Shown: positions 34,728 to 42,947, numbered from the stretch's first letter. The stretch is 64,000 nt of DNA from Actinomadura craniellae (GCF_003289645.1 NZ_QLYX01000001.1:434001-498000); one strand, 5' to 3'. The notes: a model not told the origin generated them from the letters alone. Numbers and translations are program-made.

Positions 34728-34759
34728 AGGCCGCCGGGGGTTGACGCCCCCGGCGGCCT
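34728..34759 (+). terminator. Hairpin terminator after tetR
   Basis: A perfect 13-base-pair stem (34728-34740 with 34747-34759), six-base loop, is followed by TCCTCAT. It separates the TetR transcript from the FAD-enzyme gene, which therefore needs its own promoter. Confidence 0.8.
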
Positions 34760-34783
34760 TCCTCATAGTGGGTGCCCACCCCA

Positions 34784-34807
34784 CTAACCGACATGAGTGT
34801 CGGTTAG
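34784..34807. promoter_or_regulatory. TetR-type operator, copy 2
   Basis: CTAACCGACA-TGAG-TGTCGGTTAG is a perfect 10-base inverted repeat ending 20 bases before the FAD-enzyme start. It shares all but one position of the core with copy 1 at 34030-34050. Confidence 0.78.
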
Positions 34808-34827
34808 GGACCCGTGAGGAGTGATCC

Positions 34828-36657
34828 GTGGACGACCAGACCCCACAGGAACACAGACCGACCGAGAACACCGGCGGGTTCGGCCGCCGATCGTTCGTCA
34901 CCGGGGCGCTGGCAGCGGCCGGCGCGGCCGCAGTGGCCGGTACGGTCAGCTCGACCCCGGCCGCCGCGCAGACCCGGCGGATGCTCACCGGGCGGTACGC
35001 GCCCGGCCGGCGCGTCGCGGTCTTCGGCGGCGGGATGGGCGGCCTGACCGTCGCCCACGAGCTGGCGGAGCGCGGCTTCCAGGTCACCGTGTACGAGCGC
35101 AAGGCATGGGGCGGCAAGTGCCGCAGCATGCCGGTGCCGGGAACCGGGTCGGGCGGGCGCCAGGACCTGCCCGCCGAGCACGGCTTCCGCTTCTTCCCCG
35201 GCTTCTACCAGAACCTCCCGGACACGATGAAGCGCATCCCGCTGTCCGGCGGCGGGACCGCCTACGACAACTTCGTGGCCGGCAAGGAGGTCGCGGCGTT
35301 CTACAACGGCCGCAGGTACACCCTGCCCGCGGCCGGCAGCATCCTCGGGACGCTCAGCCCCGAGTCGCTCCTGGCCTTCCTGGGCACCGCCTTCGGGGTG
35401 TTCACCACCGTGCCCGCCGACGAGGTGGCGTTCTTCCTGCAGAAGATGATCACGTTCGTCTCCAGCGGGCCCCAACGGCGGCTCAAGCAGTGGGAGAACA
35501 TGAGCTTCGCCCAGTTCGTGCGGGTGGAGGGCAAGTCCAAGGAATACAGCGAGATGCTGGTCGACATGTTCACCAGCACGCTGGTGGCGGCCAAGCCCGA
35601 CAAGGCCAACGCCCACACCATGGGCCTGATGGCCGAGGCGTGGGTCTACAGCACCCTGGGCCTGGGCGGCTACGAGGAGCCCGACCGGCTGCTGAACGCC
35701 CCCACCAACGAGGCGCTGATCGACCCCTGGGTGGCCCGGCTGCGCGCCCTCGGCGTCCAGTTCGTCTCGGACGCCACGCTCACCCGCCTGTCGGTCGCCG
35801 GTGGACGGATCAGCGGCGCCCAGGTCAGCGGGGCGGGCGGCGTCGCCACCGCCGTCGAGGCCGACCACTACGTGCTGGCCGTCCCGGTCGAGCGCGCCGT
35901 CCCGCTGCTCAACGACGACATCCTGGCGATCGACCCCACCCTGAAGTCGCTGCGTGACCTGTCCGTCGACTGGATGAACGGCCTCATGATCTACCTGAAG
36001 CGGCCCATCAACCTGGCCAACGGGCACGTCGCCTACGCCGGGCAGCCCTGGGCGCTGACCTCGATCAACCAGGCCCAGTTCTGGAAGAAGAAGTTCGGCA
36101 CCACCTACGGCAACGGCGAGGTCAACGACTGCCTGTCCGTCGACATCTCCGCCTGGGACCGGCCCGGCATCCTCTACAACAAGCCCGCCCGCGACTGCAC
36201 CAAGGAACAGATCTTCAACGAGGTCATCGCCCAGATACGCAAGGCCGTCCCGTTCGGGGGGCTGCGGCTGACCGACTCCAACATCCACTCCTACTTCCTC
36301 GACCCCGCCATCACCGGCAACGGCACCCCCCAGGCCGCCAACGACGAGCCCCTGATGATCAACTCGCCCGGCTCCTGGTACAACCGGCCCGAGGCCGCCA
36401 CCAAGGTGCCCAACCTGTACCTGGCCTCCGACTACGTCCGCGCCGGCATCAACCTGGCCACCATGGAGGGCGCCAACGAGGCGGGTCGCAAGGCCGCCAA
36501 CGCGATCCTGGAGGCGTCCGGCGCCGGCGGCACCCCCGCCAAGCTGGTCGACCTCTGGCAGCCTGAGATCTTCAACGGTCTCTACGCCAACGACGATGCC
36601 CGCTTCGCCGCCGGGCAGCCCGCCCTTCTCGACGTCTGGGACCCCCACAAGCCCTGA
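34828..36657 (+). CDS. Tat-exported FAD-dependent oxidoreductase (amine-oxidase/desaturase fold)
   Basis: The 609-residue protein has a Tat signal peptide (GRRSFVTGALAAAGAAAVAG, ending near AAAQT at residue 50). A FAD-binding domain follows (VAVFGGGMGGLTVAHELAERG, about residues 63-95, then YERKAWGGKCRS). The C-terminal part with LYLASDYVRAGINLATMEGANEAG resembles the NAD(P)-binding amine-oxidase, phytoene-desaturase and hydroxysqualene-dehydroxylase group. It probably oxidises or desaturates a lipid or isoprenoid outside the cytoplasmic membrane. The GTG at 34828 has AGGAG six bases upstream. It is preceded by TetR operator copy 2. Confidence 0.83.
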   Translation: MDDQTPQEHRPTENTGGFGRRSFVTGALAAAGAAAVAGTVSSTPAAAQTRRMLTGRYAPGRRVAVFGGGMGGLTVAHELAERGFQVTVYERKAWGGKCRSMPVPGTGSGGRQDLPAEHGFRFFPGFYQNLPDTMKRIPLSGGGTAYDNFVAGKEVAAFYNGRRYTLPAAGSILGTLSPESLLAFLGTAFGVFTTVPADEVAFFLQKMITFVSSGPQRRLKQWENMSFAQFVRVEGKSKEYSEMLVDMFTSTLVAAKPDKANAHTMGLMAEAWVYSTLGLGGYEEPDRLLNAPTNEALIDPWVARLRALGVQFVSDATLTRLSVAGGRISGAQVSGAGGVATAVEADHYVLAVPVERAVPLLNDDILAIDPTLKSLRDLSVDWMNGLMIYLKRPINLANGHVAYAGQPWALTSINQAQFWKKKFGTTYGNGEVNDCLSVDISAWDRPGILYNKPARDCTKEQIFNEVIAQIRKAVPFGGLRLTDSNIHSYFLDPAITGNGTPQAANDEPLMINSPGSWYNRPEAATKVPNLYLASDYVRAGINLATMEGANEAGRKAANAILEASGAGGTPAKLVDLWQPEIFNGLYANDDARFAAGQPALLDVWDPHKP

Positions 36658-36798
36658 GCACGGGCCGCTGTGTTCACCCCGTCTCCCTGAAAGGCCGCCG
36701 TTCGCGGTCGGCGGCCGGCGCCCGGACCGCCGGCCGCGAACGGCTGAAAGGCTTGGCATGCCGATTTCCGTCCATCTCTCCCACCTGGCCACGTCGCC

Positions 36799-37845
36799 AT
36801 GACGAAGCAGGGGACACGGGCTCCGGCGGGCCGGCCAGGCCCGCCCGATCCGATCGACCAGGCCGTCGACGCGGCGCTCTCGCTGGCCGTCGGGCTGGCC
36901 CGGAACGATGTCGAGTGCACCCCCGACCAGGCCGAAGCCGTCGCCCGGGACGCGCTGGAACACATCGGCCGGCTGCGGCGGGCCGCCACGGCCGCAGGAG
37001 TCCTGACCGGTGCCGGTGAGGTCGGCGGTGACCCGTGCCAGTGCGGGGCACCCGATGACGTGCACCGGCGTGACCTCGTCCAGCTGCTGCTGAGCTCCCC
37101 GAGCGACCCGGACCGGCTGCGCCGGGCCGCCGTCCGGGCCGGCTGGGAGCTCCCCGGGACGCTCGCGGTCGTGGCCATGCACCGGCCGCAGGGGCCGGTC
37201 ACGGTGCGGCGATTCCTGCCCGCGGACATCCTCACCGGTCTCCACCAGGGCCTGCCCTGCCTGATCTTTCCCGACCCGGAGGGCCCGGGCCGCCGGTCCG
37301 TGCTCCAGACGCTGCTCAGCGACGACCCGGGGGTCGTCGGCCCCACCGTCGGGGCCTCCCGCGCGGAGTCGTCCTGGCGGCTGGCCCGCCGAGGCCTGGA
37401 ACTGCTGCCCGCCGACCTGCTGGCCCGGCACACCGCGGTGTACGTGATCGACCACGCGCGGGATCTGCTCCTGCTGCAGAACCGCGCGCTGTCCCGGGAA
37501 CTGGCCGCCCGGAAGCTGGCGCCCCTCCAGCGGCTCCGTCCCGCCCGGCGCGCCTGCCTGGCCGAAACGCTGCTGGCCTACCTCGAGTGCGGCCGCAACG
37601 CCGTCTCCGTCGCCGCGCGGCTGCACGCCCACCCGCAGACGGTCCGCCACCGCATGCACCAGATCGCCGACCTTTTCGGACCCGCCATCGACGACCCCGC
37701 GCAGACCCTGGACTACCTGATCGCGCTGCGCACCCACCGGCTGCTGACCGCGGCCGGCCCGCGGCCCGGACCCGACCCGCACGACACGGCCCCACGGTGC
37801 CTCCGGAGCACCGAGGGCGAGACGGTGAAAGGCCACGACACATGA
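36799..37845 (+). CDS. PucR-family helix-turn-helix regulator
   Basis: The 348-residue protein ends with the PucR/CdaR C-terminal helix-turn-helix. It has LAETLLAYLECGRNAVSVAARLHAHPQTVRHRMHQI-type residues, visible as AYLECGRN followed by LHAHPQTVRHRM near residues 265-295, then a LDYLIALRTHRLL end helix. The N-terminal half has no recognised sensor domain. It lies 141 bases after the FAD-enzyme gene, and its stop overlaps the MpaB-type oxygenase start (ATGA). Coupling suggests it regulates this oxygenase or is co-expressed with it; its own ligand is unknown. Confidence 0.85.
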   Translation: MTKQGTRAPAGRPGPPDPIDQAVDAALSLAVGLARNDVECTPDQAEAVARDALEHIGRLRRAATAAGVLTGAGEVGGDPCQCGAPDDVHRRDLVQLLLSSPSDPDRLRRAAVRAGWELPGTLAVVAMHRPQGPVTVRRFLPADILTGLHQGLPCLIFPDPEGPGRRSVLQTLLSDDPGVVGPTVGASRAESSWRLARRGLELLPADLLARHTAVYVIDHARDLLLLQNRALSRELAARKLAPLQRLRPARRACLAETLLAYLECGRNAVSVAARLHAHPQTVRHRMHQIADLFGPAIDDPAQTLDYLIALRTHRLLTAAGPRPGPDPHDTAPRCLRSTEGETVKGHDT

Positions 37846-39083
37846 GTCATGAACGGCGCCTGCCGCACCCGGGCTGGATGACCCGGGGCTCCTGGAAGAC
37901 CACCCTGCGGCTGGCCCCCGGGGACATCCGGGCGACGCCGGCACAGCTGTCGGCGTTCCGCTCGTTCGCCGGTGCCGGCGATCCGCCGGCCGACGCGGTG
38001 GTGGAGATGATGGCCCGGCTTCCGGGCGGGGCCGGCCGCCGCCTCTTCGAGCGGGCCCTGACGGAGGGGATCGACGCCCTCGACGACCCCCCGCGCGAAC
38101 TGGTGGAGTTCTTCGCCGCGGTGGACGCCGTCCCCTACTGGGTGGACCCGGATCTGCTGGACCGCGGTGCCCGGGTGGTGGGCAGGACCGGGCTGCTGGG
38201 GCTGACGCTGGTGATGCCGTGCGCCTCCCTCTACGGGGGCTACCTCGCCTCCCGCGCCAACAAGACCCTCGTGCGCACCGGCTATCTCGACACCATGGCC
38301 ACGCGCCGGCTGGCCGAGACCGCCGGCTGGTGGGTGGACGTCACCACGCCCGGCGGTCTCGACCGCTTCGCGGCCGGCCGCACGGGCACCCTGCGGGTAC
38401 GCCTCATGCACGCCCAGGTACGCGCCGCCATGCACCGCCGGGACGACTGGGACCACGACGCCTGGGACGCGCCCGTCAACCAGGTCCAGCTCGCCGGCAC
38501 CCTGCTGCTGTTCTCCCAGGTGATGCTGCTCGCCTCGCGTGCCCTGGGGCTCCAGTTCTCCGCCACCGACCAGGCCGCCGTCATGCACCTGTGGCGTTAC
38601 GTCGGGTACCTGATGGGCATCGACCCCCGCCTGCTCCCGGCCACGACGGCCGACGCCTGGCGGCTGTACTGGCTGGAGGCCACCACCGAGTTCCTGCCCG
38701 ACCAGGACTCCCGGCAACTGGCCCAGGCGCTGATGGACGCCGCCGCCCCGCTGCTGCTGACGCCGCGCTGGAAGGACTCCGACCCGGTCCGCCGCGCGCT
38801 GACCAACTACCTGTTCGCCTACAGCCGCCTGATCCTCGGCAGGCGCAACGCCGACTTCCTCGGCGCTCCCGACAGCAGGTTCTACCGGGCCGCGGTCATC
38901 GGCACCGCCGCCACCGTGTTCGTCGCGGAGAGCGCCCGCCGGCTGGTCCCCGGCGCCACCGGGCTGTCCGAACGCCTCGGCCACCGGCTGCGCACCGCCA
39001 TGGTCCACCGCCTGATCGACGAGCAGCGCGGCGACCGCTCGCACAGCCGCTATGACACCCGGACCGAGGCGGCCCACTCCTGA
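37842..39083 (+). CDS. MpaB-type oxygenase (DUF2236, rubber-oxygenase-like)
   Basis: The 413-residue protein matches the oxygenase MpaB/latex-clearing-protein domain. It has VDAVPYWVDPDLLDRG, the haem-region pattern RVRLMHAQVRAAMHRR near residue 190, and LMGIDPRLLPATTADAWRLYW. Relatives are haem b enzymes that cleave carbon double bonds in polyisoprenes, or act on prenyl side chains. No signal peptide is seen, unlike secreted rubber oxygenases. The ATG at 37842 overlaps the PucR-type regulator stop by four bases. It may act with the neighbouring FAD enzyme on an isoprenoid-like substrate. Confidence 0.85.
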   Translation: MSHERRLPHPGWMTRGSWKTTLRLAPGDIRATPAQLSAFRSFAGAGDPPADAVVEMMARLPGGAGRRLFERALTEGIDALDDPPRELVEFFAAVDAVPYWVDPDLLDRGARVVGRTGLLGLTLVMPCASLYGGYLASRANKTLVRTGYLDTMATRRLAETAGWWVDVTTPGGLDRFAAGRTGTLRVRLMHAQVRAAMHRRDDWDHDAWDAPVNQVQLAGTLLLFSQVMLLASRALGLQFSATDQAAVMHLWRYVGYLMGIDPRLLPATTADAWRLYWLEATTEFLPDQDSRQLAQALMDAAAPLLLTPRWKDSDPVRRALTNYLFAYSRLILGRRNADFLGAPDSRFYRAAVIGTAATVFVAESARRLVPGATGLSERLGHRLRTAMVHRLIDEQRGDRSHSRYDTRTEAAHS

Positions 39084-39119
39084 CGGCCCCCGGTCGCAAC
39101 GTCGCGACCGGCCCGGCCT

Positions 39120-39740
39120 TCATACCGTGGGCGGCGTCGGCAGCAGCGCGGCGGCGTGGCCGACGACGGCGTCCAGATCATCGCCCAGGCCGCCGGCCAG
39201 CCACTGCTGGGCGAGTTCCACCATCGCGCCGGTGAACATCGCGGCCCCCACCCGCGCCAGCCGCGGGTCGGCGGCCGGGCGGATCCGGGTCTCCTGCAGG
39301 ACGGCGTCCATCAACGCGGTCTGGGTGGCCTGCCGGCGCGCGGCCAGCACGGGGTTGGCGCGGGCCTCGGTGAACAGCACCCGGCCCCGGCGCGGATCGG
39401 CCGAGCTGAAGTCCAGCACGGTGTGGATGCCGGCCCGGGTCCGTTCCGCCAGGTCGTCACCGGCGGAGTCCAGGGCCGCCGGCAGGCGTTCGGCCAGCTC
39501 GGCCGCGACCTTGTCGTAGACCGCGCCGAGGAGCTGGTCGGTGTCGGCGAAGCTCTCGTAGAAGTAGCGGGCGTGCAGGTTGCCGGCCCGGCACACCGCC
39601 CGTACCGACACCCCGGCCTCGCCCTGCGTGCCGAACAGCTCGAACGCAGCCTCCACCAGCCGGGTGCGGCGTTCGCTGCGCCGGGCGGCCAGCGGCATGC
39701 CGGCCCACCGGGTCGGCGCGGTCTCCGCGGGGTTCGCCAC
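39120..39740 (-). CDS. TetR-family transcriptional regulator
   Basis: The 206-residue protein has an N-terminal TetR helix-turn-helix (RTRLVEAAFELFGTQGEAGVS, then VRAVCRAGNLHARYFYESFAD) and an all-helical ligand domain. The start is GTG at 39740. It faces the second MpaB gene across a pair of 20-base mirrored palindromes at 39765-39816, which should be its operators. It is the likely repressor of that oxygenase and of itself. Its stop lies 36 bases from the converging end of the first MpaB gene. Confidence 0.88.
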   Translation of the reverse strand: MANPAETAPTRWAGMPLAARRSERRTRLVEAAFELFGTQGEAGVSVRAVCRAGNLHARYFYESFADTDQLLGAVYDKVAAELAERLPAALDSAGDDLAERTRAGIHTVLDFSSADPRRGRVLFTEARANPVLAARRQATQTALMDAVLQETRIRPAADPRLARVGAAMFTGAMVELAQQWLAGGLGDDLDAVVGHAAALLPTPPTV

Positions 39741-39764
39741 CGTCCCACCCTATCCATCCGGACC

Positions 39765-39816
39765 CTGGCTACAGGTGTAGCCAGAAAAGGCGTATTCTGG
39801 CTACACCTGTAGCCAG
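39765..39816. promoter_or_regulatory. Mirrored pair of 20-base palindromic operators
   Basis: CTGGCTACAGGTGTAGCCAG (39765-39784) is a perfect 9-base-arm palindrome with centre GG. Its reverse complement, centre CC, lies at 39797-39816. A 12-base spacer separates them. The whole block is therefore a nested inverted repeat exactly between the divergent TetR and MpaB genes. It probably binds two TetR dimers. Confidence 0.85.
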
Positions 39817-39831
39817 AGTTGGGAGTCCGGC

Positions 39832-40851
39832 ATGATCCCCCTGCCCCACCAGAAACTCGCCCGGCACCTCGCGGAACGGTTCGACCGCGCCTTCGACACA
39901 CACGTGCGGTCGCGTTACTTCAGAGGGCTCGACTTCGCCGAGCCCGCAGGAGACCCCGGCTGGTTCGGTCCCGACAGCGCGGTGTGGCACGTGCACTCCC
40001 ACATGCCGGTCCTGTCCTTCGGGCTGGCGTGCGCGGCCTACCTGGAAGGACTGGACCCCAGCATCCACTGGATGGGCGCCGACCACTCCCGGATCGCCGC
40101 CAAGGACGCCGACGGCAGGCCGACCGGCGAGATCGACCCGGAAGGGGCCGCCGTACGGTTCGGGCACTCCCTGTCGTTCTTCATCGGCACCGCCTACGGC
40201 ACCACCGAAACAGCGGAACGCCTCGCCCGGACCGTGCGCGCCATGCACCACACCGTCAAGGGCACCCGCCCCGACGGCCTCGCCTACGACGCCGACGACC
40301 CCGACTGGCTGCGCTGGAACTACGCCACCGTGGTCTGGGGCCTGGCCACCGCACACGAGCGCTACCACCCCCGCCCGCTGCGCGGGACCGAACTGGACCG
40401 CTACTACCGCGAGTTCGTCCGGGTCGGCCACGCCCTCGGCGGCACCGACCTGCCGACCACCAAGGCCGACACCCTCGAATGCCTCCGGGAGTACCTGCCC
40501 CGCCTGGCGGTCACCCCCGGCAAGGCCGCGCGCACCGGCCCCAACCTCCGCGACACCCCCACCACCCTGCTCACCGGCCCGTTCATGGACTGGGCCATCC
40601 GCGACACCATGCCGGACTGGGCCGCCCGCATGGTCATGCACCGGCCGCCCAACCCCGTCGAACTGCGCGCGCGCCGCACCGTCCTCTGGCTGGCCCTCAA
40701 CGCCACCCACACCATCTCGGGCCCGCTCCCGGAGTTCCGGCAGGCACAGGCCAGGGTCGCCGCCGGCACCAGCGGCGAACCCACCGCGCCCACGTACGAA
40801 CCCGGCGCCGACCCGGTGCGCAGCCGCGAGGAGGCCGAGGCGATGGCCTGA
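39832..40851 (+). CDS. MpaB-type oxygenase (DUF2236)
   Basis: The 339-residue protein is another DUF2236/MpaB-type protein, of a different branch from the one at 37842. It has WHVHSHMPVLSFGLACAAYLEG and then HSLSFFIGTAYGTTETAERLARTVRAMHHTVKG as two parts of the core, given here as joined short motifs. The LRWNYATVVWGLATAHERY segment is typical of this branch. Conserved histidines in MHHTVKG are probable haem or catalytic residues. It should be an intracellular oxygenase of unknown substrate. Its promoter region is fully occupied by the operator pair, so it is likely tightly repressed. Confidence 0.82.
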   Translation: MIPLPHQKLARHLAERFDRAFDTHVRSRYFRGLDFAEPAGDPGWFGPDSAVWHVHSHMPVLSFGLACAAYLEGLDPSIHWMGADHSRIAAKDADGRPTGEIDPEGAAVRFGHSLSFFIGTAYGTTETAERLARTVRAMHHTVKGTRPDGLAYDADDPDWLRWNYATVVWGLATAHERYHPRPLRGTELDRYYREFVRVGHALGGTDLPTTKADTLECLREYLPRLAVTPGKAARTGPNLRDTPTTLLTGPFMDWAIRDTMPDWAARMVMHRPPNPVELRARRTVLWLALNATHTISGPLPEFRQAQARVAAGTSGEPTAPTYEPGADPVRSREEAEAMA

Positions 40852-40880
40852 CCAGGGCCTGATCACGGCCTGACCAGGGC
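40845..40880 (+). repeat. Short direct repeat at the end of the MpaB gene
   Basis: GGCCTGACCAGGGC occurs at 40845-40858 and again at 40867-40880, eight bases apart, overlapping the MpaB stop codon. The function is unknown; it may be part of a poorly formed terminator between converging genes, or a small duplication. Confidence 0.5.
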
Positions 40881-40960
40881 GAAGCGGGCTTCGTCGTCCG
40901 TGGTGTGCTCCGGCACGCCGCGGACGACGGCCGCGGCGGCTCCGTTCGTCCTTGCCGCGG

Positions 40961-41506
40961 TCACTTGCCGGCGGGCGTGGCGATCAGCTTGTTCCAGGTC
41001 CGCACGTCGGGCTCGGGGGTGCTGGGCAGGCCGTGCGCGGACTGGAACCGGTGCAGCTTGGCCTTGGTACGGGGGCCCAGGTAGCCGGTGATCGGCAGGT
41101 CGTCGTCGTAGCGCCACTTGTTGAGCGCCACCTGCAGGGCCCGGACGCAGTCGTTGCCGGTGCCGGCGTAGACGATGGAGCCCTTGCCGACGAGGAGGGC
41201 CCAGGTGGCGGTGCCCACCACGCCGTCGGGGCGATCGCTCAGCTCGGCCTGGAAGGCGTACACCGCCGCATGGGTCTTGGGGCCGAAGTGCGAGGGCACC
41301 GCCACCTTCTTGCCGTGGCAGTTGAGCAGCCACTGCAGGGTGCGGACCTCCTCGCTGATCTGCCCCCGCTTGAGGGTGGGCCAGGAGAGCCCGAGGGCCT
41401 GGGAGTAGGGGTCGGGGTCGGCCGAGGCGGGCCCGGCCAGCGCCACACCGCTCATCGTGATGCCCACAGTGGCCAGTGCGGTGACCGCCATCCGCGCGAG
41501 GTTCAT
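40961..41506 (-). CDS. Secreted protein with two peptidoglycan-binding domains
   Basis: The 181-residue protein starts with a Sec signal peptide (AVTALATVGITMSGVALA, cleavage near ASA-DP at residue 30). Two peptidoglycan_binding_1-type repeats follow. The first is about residues 45-110 (LKRGQISEEVRTLQWLL, VPSHFGPKTHAAVYAFQ), the second about 115-175 (DCVRALQVALNKW, GYLGPRTKAKLHRFQSAHGL). No catalytic domain is present, so it probably only binds the cell wall, perhaps as a structural or adaptor protein. It converges with the MpaB gene. The upstream stretch to 41695 has no further gene. Confidence 0.87.
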   Translation of the reverse strand: MNLARMAVTALATVGITMSGVALAGPASADPDPYSQALGLSWPTLKRGQISEEVRTLQWLLNCHGKKVAVPSHFGPKTHAAVYAFQAELSDRPDGVVGTATWALLVGKGSIVYAGTGNDCVRALQVALNKWRYDDDLPITGYLGPRTKAKLHRFQSAHGLPSTPEPDVRTWNKLIATPAGK

Positions 41507-41695
41507 TGCCGTCTCCCGTCAATGCTGCTGGTTACGTCTGCTTAGAGGAATCGGCGGCGACGAAGGTTGGCGGTCGAACAGGCACAATCCGGTCACCACT
41601 GGCGGCGAACTTTTCGCCGATCCACCCTCGGGCAGGCCGAGCGGCCGGGCAGGGCCGCCCCCGAGCCCCGGACCCCTTGCGCCCCGGGAAGTGGC

Positions 41696-41733
41696 GTGAC
41701 ATTTTGTCACCGACACCGGTGACAAAACGTCAC
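41696..41733. promoter_or_regulatory. Two TetR-type operators (copies 1 and 2) upstream of amidohydrolase
   Basis: GTGACA-TTT-TGTCAC (41696-41710) and GTGACA-AAA-CGTCAC (41719-41733) each form a 15-base palindrome, the second with one mismatch. Together they form 17-base arms with a four-base centre and one mismatch. A third copy stands before the TetR gene at 42932. Confidence 0.8.
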
Positions 41734-41784
41734 CCATGCCGGTGCCGCAGCGGTTCCCCGCGCGGCCCACGGAAGGACTCTCCC

Positions 41785-42930
41785 GTGACCTATGCCGGAG
41801 AACGCACCATCCTGGACGCCGACAGCCACGTCATGGAGCTCCCCGACTTTCTCGACGAGTTCCTCGATCCCGACCAGCGCGACCGGTTGCGCCGCGACCG
41901 GATGGAGGCGTTCAGGCCCCTCCTGGAGGACGCGACGGCCCGCGCCGAGACCCGCCGGACCGACGGCTCGGCCGCCACGGCGGCCGAGGAGCGCCTGCTG
42001 CTGGACAAGGGCTGGCACGCCATGGGCGCGTTCGACCCGGCGGAGCGCAGCCGCGCCCTGGACCTGCTGGGATTCCAGGGGCAGCTCGTCTTCGCCACGT
42101 TCTCCTCCCTGCTGTTCGCGGGCAAGGACCTCGACCGCCTCTACGCCGGAAGCGCGGCCCAGAACAGGGCCGTGGCCGACTTCTGTAAGGGCGACGACCG
42201 CCTGCTGCCCGTCGCCTCCGTGCCCCTCACCGATCCCGAGCGGGCGACGGCGCTGGCCGAACAGGCCGTCGCCGCCGGGAGCGCCGCGATCCTGGTCCCC
42301 TCCACCCCCGCGGGCGACCGGTCGCCCACCCACCCCGACCTGCGCTCCTTCTGGAGCGTGCTCGACGAGGCCGGTGTCCCGTTCGTCCTGCACGTGGGCG
42401 GTGGCGGGCGTCTCCTCGACCCGGCCTTCCACAACAACGCCATGCCGGTCACCGACCACCTCGGCGGCGGTGAGAACATCCGTTCCAAGGACTTCCTGGC
42501 CGTCCACCACTCCCCGGAGCTCTTCCTGGGCGCGCTGATCCTCGACGGCCACTTCGACCGCTACCCGTCCCTGCGCGGCGGTTGCATCGAGCAGGGCGCC
42601 GGCTGGGTCGTCTCCTGGATGCACCACCTGGACTACGCCCACCGCGCGTTCCGCCGTACCGAGGAGCCGTTGCGCCGGTTGCGGGAACGCCCCTCCGACT
42701 ATGTCCGCCGGCACCTGAAGTTCACCCCGTTCCCGGGCGAGCCCGTCGGCTGGATGATGGAGCAGGCCGGAGCGGAACTCTTCATGTTCTCCACCGACTA
42801 CCCCCACCCCGAGGGCGGCCGCGACCCCATCGCCAAGTTCGAGGAGACCCTCGTCGGCCGCGACGACGCCGACCGGGCCCGGTTCTACGCGGGCAACATG
42901 ACCGAGCTCCTCACCGGTACCGCACCCTGA
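41785..42930 (+). CDS. Amidohydrolase-2 family protein
   Basis: The 381-residue protein belongs to amidohydrolase-2 (TIM-barrel hydrolase/decarboxylase). It starts near ILDADSHVMELPDFL, has VPFVLHVGGGGRLLD in the middle and ends with MFSTDYPHPEGG, where the conserved aspartate lies. It resembles proteins found in many actinobacterial catabolic clusters, acting on ring or lactone intermediates. The GTG at 41785 is chosen because GGAAGGA lies about seven bases before it; the frame is open further upstream through the operator region, which is not coding. It is controlled by the adjacent TetR through three operator copies. Confidence 0.85.
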   Translation: MTYAGERTILDADSHVMELPDFLDEFLDPDQRDRLRRDRMEAFRPLLEDATARAETRRTDGSAATAAEERLLLDKGWHAMGAFDPAERSRALDLLGFQGQLVFATFSSLLFAGKDLDRLYAGSAAQNRAVADFCKGDDRLLPVASVPLTDPERATALAEQAVAAGSAAILVPSTPAGDRSPTHPDLRSFWSVLDEAGVPFVLHVGGGGRLLDPAFHNNAMPVTDHLGGGENIRSKDFLAVHHSPELFLGALILDGHFDRYPSLRGGCIEQGAGWVVSWMHHLDYAHRAFRRTEEPLRRLRERPSDYVRRHLKFTPFPGEPVGWMMEQAGAELFMFSTDYPHPEGGRDPIAKFEETLVGRDDADRARFYAGNMTELLTGTAP

Positions 42931-42931
42931 G

Positions 42932-42946
42932 GTGACAAGATGTCAC
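42932..42946. promoter_or_regulatory. TetR-type operator, copy 3
   Basis: GTGACA-AGA-TGTCAC is a perfect 6-base inverted repeat ending one base before the TetR start codon, and matches the pair at 41696-41733. It occupies the translation start region, which suggests direct autoregulation. Confidence 0.8.
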
Positions 42947-42947
42947 G

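Noticed and set aside
34804-37944. A minus-strand open frame of over 1000 codons opposite the FAD-enzyme and PucR genes
   Set aside because: It is the GC-rich shadow of two well-supported plus-strand genes; its translation is low-complexity Gly/Ala/Arg/Val and has no domain.
37842-39083. Reading the first MpaB gene as a secreted rubber oxygenase
   Set aside because: No signal peptide is present, so extracellular polymer cleavage is not supported despite the related motif.
40845-40880. Direct repeats as an attachment site or mobile-element scar
   Set aside because: Only 14 bases, no integrase or transposase nearby, and they overlap a stop codon of an intact gene.
41506-41784. In-frame extension of the amidohydrolase upstream of 41785
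   Set aside because: It passes through the operator pair and has no conserved residues; the ribosome site fits GTG 41785.
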